A stretch of 64,000 nucleotides of DNA from Holotrichia oblita (lineage: Eukaryota > Arthropoda > Insecta > Coleoptera > Scarabaeidae), in the NCBI GenBank assembly GCA_023690525.1, contig CM043015.1, forward strand, positions 132,481,968-132,545,967, written 5' to 3'. The notes under the pieces were generated by a model. It had not been told where the DNA came from. It did no database searches and was given only the letters and a program-made list of their open reading frames with translations. A program made the position numbers and the translations under genes. Shown here one piece after another: positions 1 to 13,300 of the stretch. Position 1 is the first letter of the stretch; every line of letters starts with the position of its first letter.

Positions 1-860
1 TTTTACAACCAAATTTTTTGAGTTTGGTGTCACAATAAATCTATAAAGTGAGGAGTAGATAGTGATTTAGTGGCCATTGTAAACATTCTAAATCTATTTT
101 CTGTAGCAATTTCCGTTTACCCATAAATAGAGCTTTGTGTGTGTGTGCTCATTTTTAAATTTTAATTTTAATACTTATTGCTGGAACTGATTGTATAGAG
201 GCACAAACTGCTCTAACTAAATAATTCCGTAGAAATGATCCTTCGTTATATTTATGTACCTGTCTTTAATAATATTATAGCCAAATTGTTATTAATAAAA
301 CAGTTAATAATAAGTATCAATCATCCTTTCATTTATTAAAGATAAACAATGAATATCAGAGAAAAAAGGAAATAACATATCAAACACCATATATCAAAAC
401 GTCAATTTACGTTTACAGGCCAGTTTTAGATAAGAATAGAAAATATTACTACTTGGTTTATCACCCGCAGAAAATATTTAAATTTCAGAGAGAAAAAGAG
501 AACGTAAGGCATGTTTTCTGTGATATATGTTTATGTAGAGCTATTTTAAAATCTCCGCGTTATTATGAGAGAGTGATCTTTGAAACCAAGTTGAGTAACT
601 AACAATCAACAAATAAAATCCCTATGCGCACACGTTTTGACACATACACATGTTTGAAAAGTATAATGATTCTTTTTCCGAATTCTTTTTATAAAGTTTT
701 AAAGTAAGTTTTAAAGTAACGTATGCTACAGAATGCATCTAATAAGATTGACGTAGGAAATCCATAGAAAGTTAAAACAGAAAAGTAGGTATATCCCTTA
801 AGTTCATAATTAGAATAAAATTAGACAATAATATACACAAACATTCTAAGATTCACTTAC
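1..860. other. TDRD12 downstream intron sequence, no feature seen
   Basis: This AT-rich sequence lies downstream (transcriptionally) of the exon 12 donor. No open frame on the minus strand resumes the interrupted Tudor domain in the required phase. A short GT repeat near 129-146 is the only simple repeat noticed. Confidence 0.4.
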
Positions 861-1341
861 AATTTTTGATATTTTTGTTGACGAACATAGAACTTGCTGG
901 GAGAATCCGCAGAACAAAAATATACCACGTTGTAGTCGTCCTCTAGAAAAGCCCATTGAGGTTCTACTTGCTTTGTAGGTTTTTGAACGTTAGATACAGG
1001 TTTCAGTTCATATTTCGGCAAATCCACGCTACAGTTTTGACATACTTCATATAAACCATCTAGTTGACACTTTTTCTCGCTGCACAATTCCATTTCTAGC
1101 AGTTTTCTTTTCAATGGAAGAATGGTTATTATATCGTTTGAATATTCTAAATCTTCTTGTAATTTGATATCATCCAACCACAACGTCTCTCCGATTTGTA
1201 GAAGTATACGTCCAGTATAATAACAATGATCTCTATTTAAATTGGCATTATCTATAATATTTGATACTTTATTTTTCGTACGCATAGACCAGTGTTCATC
1301 TTCATCAGGTGGAAGAATATTCGCCAAATAAACATCCAAAC
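861..1341 (-). CDS. TDRD12: TDRD12 exon 12: C-terminal region, last exon inside window
   Basis: This is a 481-nt exon from TTGTAG to GTAAGT. A from exon 11 plus GT gives Ser, then LDVYLANILPPDEDEHWS. This completes the extended Tudor unit. Near the end, NVVYFCSADSPSKFYV looks like the first strands of another Tudor-type domain, which is cut off. The exon ends with 2 nt of a codon. No convincing continuation is visible in bases 1-850, so the next exon is probably outside the window. Confidence 0.82.
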
Positions 1342-4300
1342 CTACAACAAGTATTGTAATATGTATCTCCTTGTTTCATTCATAAGATTTAATAGATAGC
1401 ATTACAACTTTTCCAAACAATACTCGTATATTATCAAAAAGCAGATATTTCTATGTGTTGATGAAAATCTTTATTAGGGGTTTGTGAAACAAGTACCTAC
1501 TTCATATATCAATTTATATATAATTGAAATATTTACTTACTCTGTGGTGGTAAATCTACGTAACGACGTGGCAGCTTGTAAACGTTTGCAGTCTGAACCC
1601 TCTTCTCTTTCCCAGCATCAATCAACTTTATCAATATCTCACGTGGGGAATTTGTAATTTTGAAATTACTTAATATTTTTAACACTTTACATCGATGGTA
1701 AATATCAATTTCATCATCAAACCATACATAGACATCTGCCGTGTAAAAATCAGTAGCACTAATTTTATTATTTCTCATCTCGTTACTTAAGTCATGTGTT
1801 ACAAAATTAATATTATCCACCATTTTATGTATATTGCCATTAATATCGATATGCTCTAATAGCCGTACACTAAAAACGGTTGCATCTTGGACATTTAATA
1901 TTTTAAATTTGATAACTCCAGCTGTAGGAATCCAATTGTGTAAATCCAACTTCCTATCTACCATATGTCGTTTGTCGCAACGAAATTTATTACAGTTTCC
2001 TAAGAGTTTCAATCGTTTACAGAGAGAAATACCTTTTTCAATTTTTTCTTGCTCTTCTTTCCGTTCTATGTTCTAAAATTGTTAAAAGTATAAAACGTGC
2101 TGCATTTGGAAGAAATTAAAGAACACCTACCATTGAAAAATCAGCAAATTTTGGTGGTAACGTTACTCCCATATCTGTTAAAAAGCGGCATAGTCTAGGA
2201 TATTGCTTAGAACAATCTTCGCTTACGTAAATGTGAATTTTACAAGAACTACCTGGCTGAAACTAAATAAACAATAATCACACTTTAATACTTAACTATA
2301 AAACTAAACTTTATGTGTAAACCTAATATAGACTCTAGTAATGATCCATTTTGACGTGAATGTATGTATCCACTTAGTTAAAACGTAAAATTATTAAACA
2401 AGTAGTATTTTTTCCACAAACAAATAAATATGATAATAAAGAATAAAAATAGTTTTGGAGGAACTCAGGAAGGGAATCATCCTGTCAAATATAACTCCTG
2501 CAATGTGTTACAATAGATAACGGCTTGAAAACATGTAAAAGACGCTATAAAATGTAGCATGAATATATTTCGTTAAATTTGAATGCAGTTTTGTTTCTTC
2601 CTGTATAAGCGGGTCGATTTTTAGTCATAAATACGCAAAAACCGTCATAACCTACCATTGTATTGACTTAATGCGCTCTCGTATAGCACTGTCAATAGTG
2701 CGGTTAGATGTATTTAGTAAGATGTACTACTTTTTTTCTAAAAATGTAGGATATCTCTCCCAAATAGCATCCCTCGGGAGTTATAACCCTTCAAAACGAA
2801 GTCTCAATTTTCGAAAAAAAAAATCAGTATGTACTACATTGATTTAGTAGAACAAAATTTGGTACAGTGCTTGAATGCATTCAGACTATTAATATTTATG
2901 GTTAGTAAATGAAACACCGACTGGGATTAATCAGGGCCGACTACCCTTAATATTTTACAGAATGTTGGCAGACTTGATAAATAATAATTTCATTAAGTGG
3001 GAATATTTTTCAAAAAACTGTGTTTTCAAGGGAAACTTGAATAATTAAAGAAATTCATTTTAACATGTCATTTATAAAATTAACAATAAATCAATAATTG
3101 CCTATAAATACTTCAAATTTGACAATAGAGAATTTGCAAATTTTTAAATAACGTTACGATAGTGAATTACATTAAGAATATAACAATTAGAAAGAAAATT
3201 AAAATGAACATATTAGTGCCATTATATGTAAACATTCTTCAGCATACAATTTCTTCTCATTTTTGTGTACACACATTTCTCTAAAATCAGACATAATACG
3301 GTGAGAGAGATCATAAGAACTCAAAATTTCATATTATTGGAAGGTTAGTAAACCATGAATCTTCCAACCCAAAAATACTTTAGCCTTATAAAACTCCTAT
3401 TATGTAGAATATCGTTCACAAACCGTGACCATGCAACTATTTTTGTCAGTTACTAGTTGTTGTGTGTTTTCTTCTTAAATATAAAAACTGAAATTTAAGA
3501 ATCATTTTCATTCTTACAGGGCTAAGTAATTTTGGTACTGCATGTCAGCCACAAGAATGTTATATTTGTAAACACAGGATACATATACATAAATTGCAGT
3601 TGTTCAGTAATTTTTGAAGATTTTCAAATGACTATACGATATTCAAGAAATCCTATCGCTACTGAAGAATTAGCTATTGAAAATTGAAAAGGACTATAAA
3701 TAGCTCCCTCTCCCCTCCCCCCCTCCAAAAAAGAGACTACGGAAATCTTTTCTAGAACCGACATCTGAAATAATGTGTAATGACTAGACTCGGCAAAGAG
3801 GGGCAATTTCTAATGCAGTGCGGTGAGCAACGTAGAGGGGTGGCACGGAAACTCGAACATCCGTACCAAAGCACACTCGCTTAGTATTATTCCTCTGGTC
3901 TTTGTGAATACCTATGAGTACGCATACTTGGAAAATGTCGCAGTAAGTTTCGGAAACGGCGTATTTCGAAGAAACTACATGTAATAGCAAGTATGCCGGA
4001 TTTAGAATACGAACGTGATACAATTGAATATGTAAGATGCGATAACTATTTGACGTGTACCAGCAGGTGGAAGTGCGAACGCCACCTATATCCATAAGAA
4101 ACGTTATGCCATCTGCTCGAGATTATTTTTAAAGGAGAATTAAATCAGAATTGAAAGATAAAAAATTGTGGCAATGTGTTATTTGAAAGTGTTATTGACA
4201 AGGATTCAGCTTTTCTCATACTGAGACAAATTTGTAAAGGTGCGTTGAAAGATCCGTTAAGTTGTCACAAGGATTACTTTAAATTTGTAAATATATCACT

Positions 4301-7300
4301 CGATGTGGAACGGTAGAAAAAAAGTAAAAAATGTATCACTCTATATTGTAATTTTTTAAACGAATATACAGGGTTATTCACGGAACTTTAGAACTTTCCA
4401 CTGTCCCTGCAATCCTACAATTCTGAAAACGTGTAGTTACGGATAGTATCATCTAGTCTCAAATTATTTACACTTTTGTATCACTCCCGGTTTACTGAAA
4501 GTTCAACGCAACTTACTTAATTTAAATAGCATTGTATATTTTTTATCACTTTTTATATCGCTCATGCAATTCTGTATCAAAACTTATTAAGGTACCTTAT
4601 AGTCAAAATCAGCTGTTTTTGAGTTATTCAACTTTTTCAAATATACGACCAACTGCAACGTTATGTTAAAAATTCTCTATTTCTGAAATCGTTGCAAGCG
4701 AATACTTCATATGTGACATATTACTAGCTGAAATACTTACAACGTATCAAATCTACGCTTTTCTAAGTTATTAGTGTTTTTTTTTTTTGTGAAAATCCGA
4801 AAAATAAGCCTTTTTAATGCATGTAAATTCTTAGTCATCCTTGGATGTCAAAATAATTGACATTGTATTTGTTCTATAAATATACATAGTTTGTATCTGT
4901 CAAGCAAAATAACAAATGAAATACATTACAGAAAAGAAACGACATTTTAGATTTATTTTCCATTCATGGAGAATATTGTGAATAGTACATGTCGAGTATT
5001 TGGCGACAGATATCCAAATGTATGCCAAATTATCCTAAAAATATCAATACAAAAAGCTAAAAAGAATGTTAAACAAAAAAGCTTTGGAATGGAATCAGTG
5101 AAATACATTTTATATGGTCGTCACACTGATCTGATCATATTTAACGTCAACTTAGCCCACCCTGCAATTTTTTTAAAATAATTACTCAATTAGCGTGGTG
5201 CAAGCTGTAATACATGCGGTGCAAAGTGGTGCAAACTTTTTAAACAGATATTAGCCATGTGCAAGGTTGCAGGGGGACCAACTTGACGGAGCCTCTGGTG
5301 TAATTTGCGGGGTTATGAGGCGCACGCGAGGCAAAAGGAGTTATCTAGGTTAGGTAGCACAAATAACAAACCTGTTTCACAGTAAAGAATAACTTGTATA
5401 GAAAGACAGGCCAGAGTTCTATGTATTGCCTATCTAACCAGACAAACAGTCCATAGGTTTGTACTAAGAATGCATGACCAATGGAAAATGGCGGAAGATT
5501 CTTTCTATATACGACATGGTAATTTTTTTGAAATTTAGAGAATTGTAGCATGGCCGCTATATGGCGTAACTGAATACTCAAAATTTAACCACTTATTTAT
5601 ACAAAATTTACCAACGTAAGGTCTATCACAAATATGAAAATTGGAATTTTGAGAAAATTCTGCATATTTTACACTGCACACATTTTTTGAATTTCGTCAA
5701 ATAAGGGATAGGGAGAAGCGGAAACTTTGTTTTGAAGGAACGCAAATTTTGCAAATTTAGTCTAGTTGGAAACAGCAGTACTCCTCCAATCTAATGCCTC
5801 CAAATTCGAACTAATCTAATAAGTGACGTGCATGCTAGAGGGCGCTGTTTATTTTTTTTTCGGAAATTTTGTTTTTTATCGAAGATATTAAATGGAAACA
5901 TCCATTTTTAAGACATTAAAAAAGCAGGCTAAAACACCAAAAAATCAGCGAAAACCGAGTATGGCTATCTGCGTGAAAGGTTATATTTATGCTCATACTA
6001 TAAAGTAATAAATTGAAAGCTTAATATATTAGTAAAAAGCTCAACGGTATAATTGAAATAAGCAATGCAGTAAAACAAGGGAACAGAAATTATCTCCCAT
6101 AATTTTCTATGCAAACATTCACTCTAAGACAAGTGGATAGAACTACAATCTCGATTTCTGCCTTAGAAATATTTTGAACGGTATTTTCCATTCTCACAAC
6201 CAAGTTGTTAAGAGCAGTAGGTCGCGTTGCAAAAATAAGAAATTTTATTCGCCCACATAAATAAAAATCTAAACGAGTCAAATTTGGGGTCCTGGGTGCC
6301 AGGGAAATACACTGGCGTGTTCTATCCATCTATCAGCGTCTAGAAAATTGCAAACTTTTACGGGGAAATACACAGCACACTCATATTGAAGAACGTATTG
6401 GTGTGAATTGCTAGTGACATTTACATTTCCTTAGCGCTCTCTAGCGGTGGCAGAAACAATAATATTAAACAAAAGCTTAGTTTTTTTGTACTTCTTTCTA
6501 CCTATACCTATGAAATAGTGAATTGAAAGTTTAAGATGTTAATAAAAAGCACAACGGTATAATTGAAATAAACAATGCAGCAAAACAACAAAAAATATCA
6601 GTGGCGACCAAAATTTTCAAACTGTCTCCCATCACGTTCTATGCAGACGTTCAATCTACAAGTAGATACAACTACAGTATCTATTTCTGCTTGTATTCTC
6701 ATAATCAAGTTACGAGCAATGGGTCGCGTTGCAAAAATATCATATTTCATTCGCCTCCACAAATAATAATAAGTCAAATTTAAGGACCTGGGTGGTCAAG
6801 GAAATAGACTGGCAGGTTCTATCCACCTATCAAAGTCTAGAAAATTGTGAACATTTACGGAGAAATGCACAGCACACTGATCATGTTGAAAAACATATTG
6901 TTGAGAAATGCTAGCCACAGGTCTTCTATTTAAATTTGCTTAACAACTTCTAGCGATGGCAGAAACAATATTAAGTGTCTAAACATTAGATTGGAAAAGT
7001 TAAGCTGTTTTCAACGAGGCTAAGTTTGCAAAAAAACGTTTCTAGTGTAAAATATACAGAATGTCCAGAAAATTACGATTTTGATATTTGTGGTAGACCT
7101 TCATTTGGTAAATTTTGTATAAAGGAAGGATTGAAATTGTTGGCGTTCACTTACGCCATCTAGCGGTCATCCTACAATTCCCTAAATAATTTTCTCGGGG
7201 CCACTTTAATCAGTGATATTTTTTTCCAAAGCTTTCCTATAACTCGTTCCTGGGATATGGCCGAGCACTATTCTTCGTTGGGCACCCGGTACATAAGTAA

Positions 7301-10300
7301 CTTTGCTATCATTGTAATAGCTATATACTGTTTTTAACACATCATACATAAAATACCATGCCATAACTATCATGTACTAGTTCAATACTTATTAGCGTAT
7401 ATAAACGAACATCAAGGAGGATGTGGGCTATGACACAATAGTATATTACAAAATAACTGAAGCACAAACGTGAAGAGACTAATAATTTTGCTCGCGGGTT
7501 TGCACCAAACCGAGCGGAATTAGTGTCTTCACGAGTGCTGTATAATCTTTCGTTCAATCCTGCTCCGGAAATACCCATTTAAAAATTGAAATTTGATCGG
7601 TTGCATTTATCATTTTTATTGTTACTGTAAATGTATCCCGGTATTCAGAATATGAATACAAACTGAATGAAAAAAAGAAATAGTTTCACGCTTAGTGCCC
7701 AAGGAAAATCAATATGTTTCAAAAACAGGATTGAACAAGTAATTAGTAGATTTACCTTAGAATTAAACGGGCAACCGTAATTATCCAGCAGGCACTTAAA
7801 TCTTCTGGAAAAAAGAGTCCAATGTTCTTGGGGTAATGAGTAATGAATAAGAATTTCTGCTTGCGTTATACTTAGTTGTGAGTTTAGAGTGACGTCTGTG
7901 CAAATTAGAACTGAAAATAACAAATATATGTTCAGGAAAGTTCGATTTATAACATAGACATGTTGCACTGTACTAAACTAAAACAAGTAAATGTATACCA
8001 CAAATTTGACATGCCAGTATATCAAATGATCGTGTGATATAGTTCACTATATGAATTTTCATTTTAGGGATTCAGGTAATACTCTGAATCAATTTCTCGG
8101 GATTATAAAATAAGTTAATTTCCGCAGTACTATTTAGTATAATATATTGAAAATAACATTAACAAAACTTCATGTACTACTTAAACCCAATACCTTAAGA
8201 TTATTTATATAAAAATTATAAAGAATTAGACAAAATTAATACAATTACAAAAAAAACTTATTCTACTTGTTTAGTAGAGAATATCTAACTACACTTCCCA
8301 CATGTTCTTTTTTTGTTATACATAGTTGTATGTATGTGTACTTCCTTATTGGCAGAACACATTCGAAAATATATTTTTTATTCTTTCAATGCTTAACTCG
8401 GATGCTTTCTTGAATGTAATAGGTATTTTCCTGTTTTAGTATATACTAAATAAATAGAAGGTAAATATATTTTTCGGATTATTTTCCTACTCGTGGGTTG
8501 TTCCTTTTATATTGATAATTTTTTTATCTAAATAAAATCAAGATACATAGGAAGTAATAATTACAGTGCAATATTATATTAAATAAAAAAGCGATCGTGT
8601 TGGTAGTGAATATTATAAAATAAAAACATACTAAATGATGTCAATGTTGTTATAAATGATTTTGTAGGTTCCGTAAATAGTTTTACCCACTAAATCGTCG
8701 CATTATTAGAATATTTCCTCTTTTCTTTGATCAACAAACGATAAGGTCAAAAAACGTTACACCTCATACTCGTAAGTTATATGGAGGCTCATCTATAGTT
8801 GTACATTGAATTTATGTAGTGCTTGTAGAAATCTGCATCTGTCATAACAGTCAAGGATGTTTCTGTTTCCACACATATTTTATCGTTTTCCTTTGAGCCA
8901 CGACTCTTTAACTTTGTGTTTTTGGTCCAAATACATGACCCCTTTTTTTATTTTCTGTATATTTTTCTTCTGTGTATTCTACTAAAAAATCACCTTCCAA
9001 CCTTTCAAGGTTATTGCTAAAAAATCTTCAAACTCTAGCAATATTATATTAAATAAAAAAAGCGATCGTTATGAATTGTTATGAATGTCATCACAAACAC
9101 TACAGAAAACATTGCCAAAATAAAAATGTTACCGACAAACTTATCCGATCATAATGCTGTCATAACTGAAATAAACAAGAACACAAAACAAAAACACAAG
9201 TACGAACAAACATTTTGAAACTGACTATAAACAGATATCAATAGAAATAGAAAACATTGCAGTATACAATATAACAACCATGGAAGAACTATTTAAGAAA
9301 ATTCAAAACATAATAGAAACACATCGAAAAAGCACGAAAATCCGAAGGAGACAAAACTGTCCCTGGATAGACAAAAACGTCATAAATCAAATAAAAAAAA
9401 GAAATAAACTATATAAAAAGCAAAAACAACATCCACTAAATGACACATACAAAGCAGAATATAAAAACCAAAAAGAATACACAAACCAACTAGTCAAAAG
9501 TACTAAAAACAAATATTTCGAAACAATATTTAAAAAACACAAAACAGACTCTAACAATGTATGGAAAATTATAAACGCTGAAATAAACAAGAATCAGAAA
9601 ACAAACAACCAAATAACGGAAGTAATGAAAGAAGACGGAATAACAACAAACCCCAAAGAAATAGCCAATCAATTAAACGAGTACTTTGTAACAGTCGGCA
9701 AAAGGCTAGCACAAAAGTAGTTGAATACTCATAACAAAATACCACAAACTACCACTACAAAGAAAATCATACCACAAATTAAATTCGAACCTACAACCGA
9801 AGATGAAATTACAAAGATTATAAAAACCTTAAAAAATAACAAGGCACCAGGATTCGATAAAATCACAATCAATATAATAAAACAAAATAGCGCAAAGTTA
9901 GCACCAATACTAAGCACGCTAATAAACCAATCACTGCAGAAGGGCACATATCCCGAATATCTGAAAACAACAATAACAATACCTATCCATAAGAAACATG
10001 ACCAAAATAACTCAGAAAATTACAGACCGATCTCCTTGTTATCAACAATAAGTAAGATTCTAGAAAAGACCATTCAACTAAGAATAACAACACACATACA
10101 AAAAAACGGCATTATAAATTACAGCCAATACGCTTTTCAATCAAAAACAAGTACAACATCAGCCGCTTATTACTTGATAAATGACATTCGAAAAGAACTT
10201 GATTACAAAAAAAAAGTAGTGGTAATATTTATAGATATGCGAAAAGCTTTTGATACGATATCGAAAGATAAACTCATACAAAAACTTGAAAACTATGGAT

Positions 10301-13300
10301 TCACAGGCAAAGAACTACATATAATAAAATCCTATATCTCCAACAGAAAACAAATAACAAAAATAAACAACGTTTTAAGTGAACCAAGTTATGCCGAATA
10401 CGGACTACCACAAGGAGGAAATCTACCCCCCATTCTATATACACTCTACGTAAACGACCTATTTGAACAACCCTTCAATGGAAAACTGTATGCGTATGCA
10501 GACGACACTTGTATACTTTACTCCGGACAACATATCAAAACCATGGAGGAAAAAATAAAAGAAGACATGAAACGAATAGAGAGTGGTGTTTTAATAACCT
10601 TCTTACGATAAACGAAACAAAAACGGGATACATGTTATACGACCCTACAAGGGAGAAGCAAGAGGTAAAAATTGAACTGAAAGAACAAAAGCTAAACGAG
10701 ATCAAAGAAACAATTTATCTGGGATTGCACCTGCACAATACAATGAAATCGGATAAACATATACAACACATAATCAAACAAAACACCAAAACAATAGGAG
10801 ATAAAATAAAAAATATAATACCACCTGCTTATAAAAAACCAATTTACGATGCACTTTTTACTGCAACAAACAGTTATTTAATAAACATATGGGGAAACGC
10901 AACAGCGAAAAATATATCCAAAATACAACGACAGCAAAACAAAATACTAAAAATAATACACAAAATGCATTACAGAACACCAACAAAACACATTTACAAG
11001 AAAACACAAGAACTAAATATACAGAAATTAATAGAGCTACATAACATACTGCTTCTACATAAAATAGAAAATAAAATTAAAAATAAAACTCCAGACAAAC
11101 AGACAAATATACGACTATGCAACGCGAAGAGTATCACACTTACGAACAGAAAAATATAAACACCAAAAATATAGCCAAACATTGACCACCAAAACAATAG
11201 ACATTTACAACAAAATTCCAAAAAACATAAAACAATTACCATACCACATTTTTAAGAACAAAATAAAACCTATGCTAAAAAAGGACAATTAAATAAATAT
11301 GTACATACAAAAAGAAACACCAGCAAGACTCGACGACTGAAGAAAAATTCAAAAGGCCTTCAATACCAATAGCCCGGGATAGCAGGTCTCGAGGCGAAGT
11401 AGAGGGATGCAACAACAACAAATACGGATGTTTTCATTACGTTTCTTATCAAGAATGTATATATGTATATACATAACATGTATGTAATATGTTGTAACTT
11501 ATATGTATCTGTTGTTATTAATAATAAAAAAAAATATTGTGACACTAAAATTTAGTATAACGTTTCTCTCGTTTAGATCTACTAGATATTTTTTGCACTT
11601 TAACAAAAAAAAAATAGCACAATATTTGAACGGTTTCCATTTATTCGTTTTGTTCTATCAGGTATAACCATGATCGTATTATATTATAATGGTCATGATA
11701 CACGACGACACTAGACAGTCAGTGTATACATCGAGTGTCTACGTGTGTCCACCGCAGCAAATGTTGTGGTAGTGTCGCCCAGTGTCCGTGTGGTCGCTGT
11801 GAAGACAGGACGTTTGGAGTGTCTGACACAAATGTCACGAATTTCGAACCTGCCCGAAACGTTTAGCTGGATCAATGACGTCACGCGTGTGGTTTGCAGA
11901 GGAAATAAAATCTTTGCAGTTAGTGTCGCAAGTCATGGTTCGTGTAGACGCCCAATAATAATAATAATAATAATATTTATTACAATCTTTTAAAAAAAGC
12001 AATTAACTACAGCAATATGGCAAGTAATAGAAAAAAAAAGAAAAAATGAAAATTGAAAACTCAGCAAGGCAATTCAGAATATCTGATCTTCCATTGCCAG
12101 CTGATACAAAAATAAGAAAACACACATGGCGGTTAATCATGACAGTAACAATAAGAATTCAGCAAATAGATACAATTACAAATATAAAATCTTATTAAAT
12201 TCAAATAAAGTAGAGGAAGAACACTACAACTGCAGAAGTACTTCAAGCATTGCCCGCACCCAGTCACAGCACAACCCTCCCGTAGTGATACTTAAATGAA
12301 GGAATCGACAGTTTTTTTTAAGATGCGTGGGTAATGCATTATAAACGTAACTAATATTATAAGAAAAGCTGCGTCTAAATAAAATTGTTCTATATCGCGG
12401 AACTGTAATAAAATGACGATACCGAACATTGATGTTGTGTACATCGGTGCGATATCTAATTCTGTTGTATAAGTATGGTGGTTTCTGCAGAGTAATAATT
12501 TTATGGTAATAAGTGGGGGTTGCCAACCTAAAACGTTTCTCCATACTTAACCAACCAACCTCTACTAGTTTGTGAAATATATGGCTATACCTTGGCAGAC
12601 CAAAGACAAAACGCAGACATGAGTTCTGAATCCTGTTTAGTAGCCGCATCAAGACATGAATATATCACTGGTATACAGTAGTTAAACTGTGATAAAACCA
12701 GGGCATCACACAACATAGCTCTCGTCTTCTCATCAATAAACGATCTGTGGGGATACAACATTCTCAATGCAGCATAGGATCGTTGAGAACACTTCGATAC
12801 ATGAGTTTTAAAATGCAATTGAGAATCGATATATAATCCAAGACTTTTAGTTTCATTTGTAAAATGAAGCATTTCACCGCCAAGTACAATTTGTATTGAT
12901 TCTCTTAAATCATTATTCGAACAACCGAAGAGCACCACCGTCGATTTTGTCGAATTTAAAAATAAGGAGTGCTTCTTTGAAATTTGAAGAATCCTATCTA
13001 AATCATCATTAATCAAAGAGATTGCCGAATCTACATCTTTAGGATCAAAGGAATGATATATCTGAGTATCATCCGTAAACATGTAATACTTACACGTTTT
13101 AAGAGAAGAAGCTATACATGAGGTATAAATAGTAAACAAGAGAGGACCAAGAATAGAGCCCTGTGGAACACCTGCCGTTAAATGAGCTAAATGTGAGAAG
13201 TCATTTCGAATTCTAACCTGTTGATATCTTCCATATAAATACTGCTGAATAATCATCTGTCACATACGCAGTGGGTCTCTTTGACACACTGTTAATAAAG

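Larger units (their letters stand above)
5533..7188. mobile_element. DNA transposon relic with long terminal inverted repeats
   Basis: The left end (5533-5690) and the reverse complement of the right end (7030-7188) align over about 155 bp. Shared blocks include GAATTGTAG, CGCTA(T/G)ATGGCGTAA and TTTATACAAAATTTACCAA. The interior is a diverged tandem duplication (about 6012-6480 and 6521-6985), each copy carrying the end of a transposase gene on the minus strand. The transposase matches the Tc3/mariner type of arthropods, so the element is probably a deletion derivative of that superfamily. It lies in TDRD12 intron 9. Confidence 0.6.
2257..7755 (-). other. TDRD12 intron 9 (5.5 kb)
   Basis: This intron has GTAAAT at its 5' end (7755) and GTTTCAG at its 3' end (2257). 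About 30% is the TIR element at 5533-7188. A possible transposase N-terminal relic lies at 4936-5180. The rest (2257-4930) is AT-rich, with a C-run near 3714-3723 and a lone TATACAGGGTTAT motif near 4368 that resembles the ends of elements elsewhere in the window. No other gene was recognised. Confidence 0.7.

Noticed and set aside
3784..4095. 103-codon minus-strand open frame
   Set aside because: No recognisable domain, no splice context linking it to TDRD12, and composition like the surrounding non-coding DNA.
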